DNA from: Gracilaria domingensis
Taxonomy: Eukaryota; Rhodophyta; Florideophyceae; Gracilariales; Gracilariaceae
NCBI GenBank assembly: GCA_022539475.1
Contig: VCMS01000045.1
Span: forward strand, 62,001 to 126,000
DNA length: 64,000 bases
Reading direction: 5' to 3'
Shown here piece after piece: positions 59,767 to 64,000 of this stretch; position 1 is the stretch's first letter; every line of letters starts with the position of its first letter. The notes under the pieces are model-generated. The model was not told the DNA's origin, did no database searches, and worked only from the letters and a program-made list of their open reading frames with translations. A program made the position numbers and the translations under genes.

Positions 59767-60287
59767 GTGGTCGCATGCAGAGGAAGACGAGCGCGTTTAA
59801 ATGAGAAAGATCGTAGACATGGTCCCGAGAAGAGAGATCATCGACCCGTCAGAAGAGCAGTTTCAGTAAAGTTTTCCCAGTCGTTGCATTCGGAGCGTTT
59901 GAAGCATCATTCTCCGGATCGGCGTTCATGCGCACGCGGCGTCAGGCTATCAAGCGCGCCGGTGATCAGACACTGCAGGTGTTTGTGCAGTGCAACGCGT
60001 TGCATTGGTTGTAGAGCGGAGCAGAAGGAGGACACGAGGACCGCGCCGAACATGGTGGAGGTGAGGCTTTGGCAGCGGTGCGCCAGTGACGGAGCTACCC
60101 TTGGTGCGGCGGCCGTATGAATGCAGCATTCACTGTTCCAAAGATGTTTTAGAGAAGAGTTGTGAATACAACAATGTTGTCATGACCCGATAAGGCTATT
60201 CACTTCTCCGTTATAGGAACGACACTTCCGAAGCCTGTTCCAGCGCATACTGTTTCTAACATTCCCCACGTCTAAATGAGTTCGTTG
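59767..60287. other. Upstream of methyltransferase-like gene
   Basis: 521 bp; probably includes the missing first exon of the minus-strand gene, which I could not define. Confidence 0.4.
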
Positions 60288-60690
60288 TCAATCATCCCCG
60301 TTTGAAGAGTAGTAGTGCTTAAATCTGTTGAGGATGCTATGAATAAAATCAATATGGTTCTCTACGAGCTCTTTCACACCCTCCCATTCATCAGCGCATA
60401 TCTCGAATTCCTTCAAACACATATCCAAGTTAACAAAATCGCTGATTATGGGAATCACATGTCCTAGCTTCCAAAACTCGTCGTGACTCACAACCGATTT
60501 CCAAAGAACTCCGGATTCCATAGTTATATCTGATTTTCTCCAACTAAATATGTTGTGTTCCTATATTGTTTGAATGGGTGTCCTATGTGCGACCTATCCC
60601 AATCGTAAAACCGATACCGACCTCTGCTCCGGACAAAACTTAGGCTGCCGACGTTGAATTCCGCTAGGTCGCCATGCACCATACGGTAAC
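60288..60690 (-). pseudogene. APH-like kinase remnant (C-terminal part)
   Basis: Minus strand at 60690-60600 reads VHGDLAEFNVGS and, after a short stretch, YRFYDWDRSHIGHPF, matching VHGDISEGNVGV and YCFYDWGYAHIGQPF of the intact gene at 11232-12800. The frame 60521-60288 (LDMCLKEFEICADEWEG) matches the C-terminus of the same protein. The part in between is shortened and shifted in frame, and nothing corresponding to the N-terminal two thirds was found. Confidence 0.75.
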
Positions 60691-61640
60691 GTAACATTAT
60701 ACATCAACGCTTGTTAAGACAGCGCCTGTGTTGTGTGGGCCAAGGACTCTTTCGCGTTGTCAATTGAGCTACCCTGTACTTGCAAAAATGAATTAAGAAC
60801 TGCTTCCCTTCATCCGCAGAATAAAGATTCTTGTACCAAAAGATATGCCGACAAACTCATGAAGACAATGCTCGTGTATATACCATGTACGCCTTGCGCG
60901 GGTATACAAGGTCGGGTGAACCCATCACAGGTGTGCTGACGGGCGTACAAATTCACTCCGTATACAAGGCCATGCCAAAAAGCCTCCGCAGCAAACAGTC
61001 TCTGTTTGTCGGAGACAGAGGGACTGGGAGAGAGACAATCTCAAGGGCCTAAGGTCATGACGACTACGAAGAAACTTTAACAGTAATGTTCCTGGGCCAC
61101 ATTCAAGGGCCAGAGTGTGGCCGCCTAACTTTGCTGACATGTGAGGCGTGAGAAGCTTGGCAACGTGCGCATTCCCCTCGTAAAAAAGGGGTTCAGAGCC
61201 CTTGCAACTCGACAGGATGAAATGTACCGTGATAGAAGGCGAACGTACCACCTCGTGAGTTCGTGTACAATTCAGGATTGTGTTGGCCAGTGGATAGTGG
61301 CCCTGCCAGGTCCTTCCCTGTCCCTGCGGTTCCCTGAAGGGCATGGCGACTAACGGCCGCTGTCGAGAAAGCAGAGTGTTAGCCACGTACCCGTTACAGG
61401 TATCTCAACTGAACCAGTAAAGATACCGGTGCCGGACAGGGTACAGCACATTCGTTTTCTGGCTAGCGATAATTAACAGCTCTGCTTTAAGGTACCGTCG
61501 TTCTTGACCTGCAGTGTTTCGGAGACATCCTCTCTGTCCGTTTCGCTTGTAACAAAGAATTGCTCATTGCCAAGGCTTACTAGTTGTTACGGTCGAAATT
61601 GCGAAGCGGACTTCCGCGTCGCGCTTTCTTTCTCCCCCGC
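60691..61640. other. Intergenic, no gene recognised
   Basis: 950 bp upstream of the HHIP-like gene. Only short frames. Confidence 0.5.
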
Positions 61641-63227
61641 ATGAGGGGTCGTACGTTTGCTTTCGTTGCGCTTCATGTTCTAATACAACATGCGGCGTGT
61701 CAGGAGTGGGTTGTTGACGAGTTCAAGAACGAAGACGGCAGCCCGTTTCGCGGCATCGACGGGCCAACAGTGATAAGACAAGGTCCGGACTTGCGCTTTT
61801 ACGTTGGCGCAAAAGGCGCAGTGAGCGCGCTCACAGTTGACGACGAGTACAGAGTTAGCGATGTGTGTACCAGCAAGAGCATTGGCGAAGAGCGCACCGT
61901 TCTCGGGTTGACATTCGACCCGCGTTACTTTCGGGAAGACGACATATTCTTCTACATTGCAACGTCGCAGCTGAACTGGGCAGGCGGGCGACATGGAGAC
62001 CCGGCGTTGTTTCCCGGCGGCTGGAAAAACGGAATGGTGCAAATCATGAGGTCAGACCAGGGCGGCCATTGTCTGGCGGTGACGAAAAACTTGGTAACAG
62101 GGTTGTCCGTGTCGAATCACGACCACGGAGTGAACGGGATGGTGGTGGATCTGGACGGGACGCTCAAGGTGCTCAACGGCGGAATGACGAACGCAGGGTT
62201 CTCGGAAAAGGGCGACGGCGACGGTGGCTCGCCGGAAACGCCGCTGTCCGGCGCGCTCCTGACGGTGCGGCACAACATTGACGGGTTCAACGGCAACGTG
62301 GAGTACGACACGGACGACGGGCGAGAAGCTGACGTGGTCAACGGCGCGGACGTGGAGGTGTTTGCGGCGGGTTTCATGAACGCGCTGCCGGTGGTGCTGC
62401 ACACGAACGGCGGGCTGTACGTGACGGACAACGGACCGAACCCGGGGTACGGCAAGGAGAGCGTCTCGTGCAGCGTGAACCTGGAGAGCGAGCCGCACGA
62501 GGGGGACACACTGCACCTGGTGGAGGAGGGCAAGTGGTACGGGCACCCGAACCGCAACCGCGGTCGGTACGACAGCAGGCAGTGCGTGTATCAGGGCGAC
62601 GGCAGGACGGCGCCCGTGGCGACGATCGAGTCGTCCACCAACGGGCTGACCGAGTACGCCAGCAACAAGCGCGGGGCCAAGTGGAAGGGCGCGCTGATTC
62701 TGGCGCGCATCGGGTTCCACGGCGCGAACAACGACCGCGGCAACAGCTTCGCGCTGTTCCTGTCCAACCGCACGGCGGTGCGCGAGCGCGAGGAGCTGCC
62801 GCAGGTGGGCGGGCTGGACGCGACGCTGGACGTGCACAGCAACGTGGTGCTGACGGACTACATGGTGCGCGCGGTGGCGGTGCTGCGCACGGCGGAGGCG
62901 GCGGGCGCGCAGCGGCAGCGCGGCGCGATCTGGAGCGTGCTGCCGCGGCGCGGGCCGGCGGCCGGCGGCAACCGCGTGTGGGTGCGCGGGCGCTTCTCGC
63001 AGCGCGGCATCACGGTGATGTTCGGCAGCCGCGTGTGCCACGACGTGCGCGTGGCGCGCGCCGGGCTGCTGAGCTGCCGCGCGCCGGCCGGCGCGCGCGG
63101 CGAGGCCGTGGCCGTGTCCGTGGGCATCGGGCGCTGGTTCTCGCGCGTGCGCGGCGCCGACTACACGTACATGACCGAGCCGCGCGCCACGCTGCGCGCG
63201 CACCTGCTGCAGACGCCCGACCTGTGA
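61641..63227 (+). CDS. Secreted HHIP-like beta-propeller protein with IPT/TIG domain
   Basis: 528 aa from ATG 61641; a TTG 57 bp upstream is in frame but the ATG gives a good signal peptide (MRGRTFAFVALHVLIQHAAC, cleavage near 21). Residues about 30-420 follow the glucose/sorbosone dehydrogenase-like propeller shared with hedgehog-interacting proteins: RTVLGLTFDPRYF, SVSNHDHGVNGMVVDLDG, NGGLYVTDNGPNPGYG, and KWKGALILARIGF. A C-terminal IPT/TIG Ig-like domain spans about 425-505 (LPRRGPAAGGNRVWVRG ... LLSCRAPAGA). Extracellular or vacuolar; no membrane anchor. Whether it binds PQQ or a sugar cannot be told. The last 500 bp have very high GC at third positions compared with the start. Confidence 0.8.
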   Translation: MRGRTFAFVALHVLIQHAACQEWVVDEFKNEDGSPFRGIDGPTVIRQGPDLRFYVGAKGAVSALTVDDEYRVSDVCTSKSIGEERTVLGLTFDPRYFREDDIFFYIATSQLNWAGGRHGDPALFPGGWKNGMVQIMRSDQGGHCLAVTKNLVTGLSVSNHDHGVNGMVVDLDGTLKVLNGGMTNAGFSEKGDGDGGSPETPLSGALLTVRHNIDGFNGNVEYDTDDGREADVVNGADVEVFAAGFMNALPVVLHTNGGLYVTDNGPNPGYGKESVSCSVNLESEPHEGDTLHLVEEGKWYGHPNRNRGRYDSRQCVYQGDGRTAPVATIESSTNGLTEYASNKRGAKWKGALILARIGFHGANNDRGNSFALFLSNRTAVREREELPQVGGLDATLDVHSNVVLTDYMVRAVAVLRTAEAAGAQRQRGAIWSVLPRRGPAAGGNRVWVRGRFSQRGITVMFGSRVCHDVRVARAGLLSCRAPAGARGEAVAVSVGIGRWFSRVRGADYTYMTEPRATLRAHLLQTPDL

Positions 63228-63546
63228 CTTGGTCAGAGTCCACCCTTGGTACACGCACGGCGCGCTCGCGCCCGCGATAAAGCACACGTAGCACACACAC
63301 ACACGCGCGCGCGCGCGCGCGCGCGCGCGAATGGCCGTTGCGCCGCTGTAAGCTTGCCGACCTATGATTCATACCGGAGCACACGCCGCGTTGCCGCCAG
63401 TTCAACGGACTCGCGCGCGCGCGCGCAGCCGCTCGCACACGCGCAGCCGCGCGCACACGGCGGCGCTCCTCCTCCTGCGCTGCCATTCATTCCCGCGCGC
63501 TGCTTCGCCGCCGCCGCCACCGCGCCCCCCTCCCTCCCTCCCGCCC
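63228..63546. repeat. Intergenic with (CA)n(CG)n microsatellite
   Basis: A (CA)n run continues into (CG)n at about 63292-63330, an alternating purine-pyrimidine tract able to adopt Z-DNA. It lies between the HHIP-like and MGDG synthase genes. Confidence 0.85.
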
Positions 63547-64000
63547 ATGACGACCTCGCAGACCATGGCGCCGCGCCCGCTGCTGCACGCGCGCCGACTG
63601 CTCAGCCACTCGCGCAAGCTGCGCGTGCTCGTCCTGTCGTCCGACACGGGCGGCGGCCATCGCGCGTCGGCCGCCGCGCTGCGCGCCGCCTTGGAGCGCC
63701 TGCACGAGGGGCAGGTGCAGGTGGACGTGCTCGACTTCTGGGTGCAGATGGCCGCGGGTCCCTTTCGCCACTTCCCGAAGCAGTACACCTTCCTGGCGAG
63801 GCACCCGCCCATGTGGAAGTTCACGTACGAGGCCACGCGTTTTCCCCCGTTCCGAGCCGTCACGGAGTGCTACTTCAACACGCTGGCGCACAGCAGCGTG
63901 CGCGCCGCCTTTGTCAGCTATCAGCCGGATCTCGTCGTGTCGGTGCATCCGCTGGTCAATACGCTCGCGCTTCACGTGCTCAACAACCTCGCCGCCGATA
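63547..64000 (+). CDS. MGD: Monogalactosyldiacylglycerol synthase, 5' part
   Basis: Starts at ATG 63547 and runs off the window after 151 codons. After 22 residues (MTTSQTMAPRPLLHARRLL) it reads RVLVLSSDTGGGHRASAAAL, the N-terminal glycine-rich donor-side motif of GT28 MGDG synthases, then VDVLDFWVQMAAGPF, FLARHPPMWKFTYE and VSYQPDLVVSVHPL, which match plant MGD1 in order and spacing. The enzyme transfers galactose from UDP-galactose to diacylglycerol in the plastid envelope, making the main thylakoid lipid. The N-terminal extension is short for a transit peptide; an upstream exon or start is possible. Confidence 0.9.
   Translation, partial: MTTSQTMAPRPLLHARRLLSHSRKLRVLVLSSDTGGGHRASAAALRAALERLHEGQVQVDVLDFWVQMAAGPFRHFPKQYTFLARHPPMWKFTYEATRFPPFRAVTECYFNTLAHSSVRAAFVSYQPDLVVSVHPLVNTLALHVLNNLAAD

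Noticed and set aside
62052-63302. Long minus-strand and alternative-frame ORFs over the HHIP-like gene
   Set aside because: They mirror the high third-position GC of the real plus-strand gene and encode His/Arg/Ala-rich nonsense.

Overview
The window is nuclear DNA from a photosynthetic eukaryote, most consistent with a red alga (rhodophyte) or a close relative. Several genes look plastid-linked: a MGDG synthase, a plastid-lipid-associated protein (fibrillin), a CCB2/CCB4-type cytochrome b6f assembly factor, and isopropylmalate synthase with a leader resembling a transit peptide. Eukaryotic markers are ribosomal P1, MYND, F-box/LRR and ankyrin proteins and an ionotropic glutamate receptor-like channel. 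Introns are few and short (47, 67, 75 and 101 bp are readable). The rhodophyte assignment is an inference; no rRNA or organellar marker is present.

Layout. 1-2 kb: remains of a DDE transposase. 3.2-7.9 kb: a broken DIRS-like tyrosine-recombinase retroelement. 8.05-9.3 kb: a dead Tc1/mariner copy. 9.7-12.8 kb: a C2H2 zinc-finger gene and an APH-fold kinase-like gene. 13.3-15.2 kb: a sulfotransferase remnant and two near-perfect palindromes. 15.4-17.25 kb: the glutamate receptor-like gene with two introns. 17.8-34.8 kb: a Ty1/copia element (target duplication CCACG) carrying, inside its pol region, a 12.3-kb Ty3/gypsy chromovirus-like element on the opposite strand (target duplication CAGAC). 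The two gypsy LTRs look identical, so it is young, and it carries an extra 681-codon antisense reading frame. 35.5-39 kb: a damaged ankyrin-repeat gene. 39.3-42 kb: a tandem pair of MYND-finger genes. 42.5-46.3 kb: a truncated and a full isopropylmalate synthase in tandem. 46.6-49.2 kb: the CCB factor, a fold-back element and ribosomal P1. 49.6-55.5 kb: an F-box/LRR gene and two EamA-type transporters flanking an unknown membrane protein. 57-64 kb: fibrillin, an isoprenylcysteine-methyltransferase-like protein, a kinase remnant, a secreted HHIP-like beta-propeller protein and the start of MGDG synthase.

Most host genes here are unrelated single-copy-style genes packed on both strands, with no operon logic; clear tandem duplications are MYND, isopropylmalate synthase and EamA. 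Two things stand out. First, the gypsy element has an antisense accessory gene, repeated internal copies of its polypurine tract, and a chromodomain separated from integrase by a very long disordered stretch. Second, short inverted duplications, several with a one-base centre, recur across the window, including inside the ankyrin gene.
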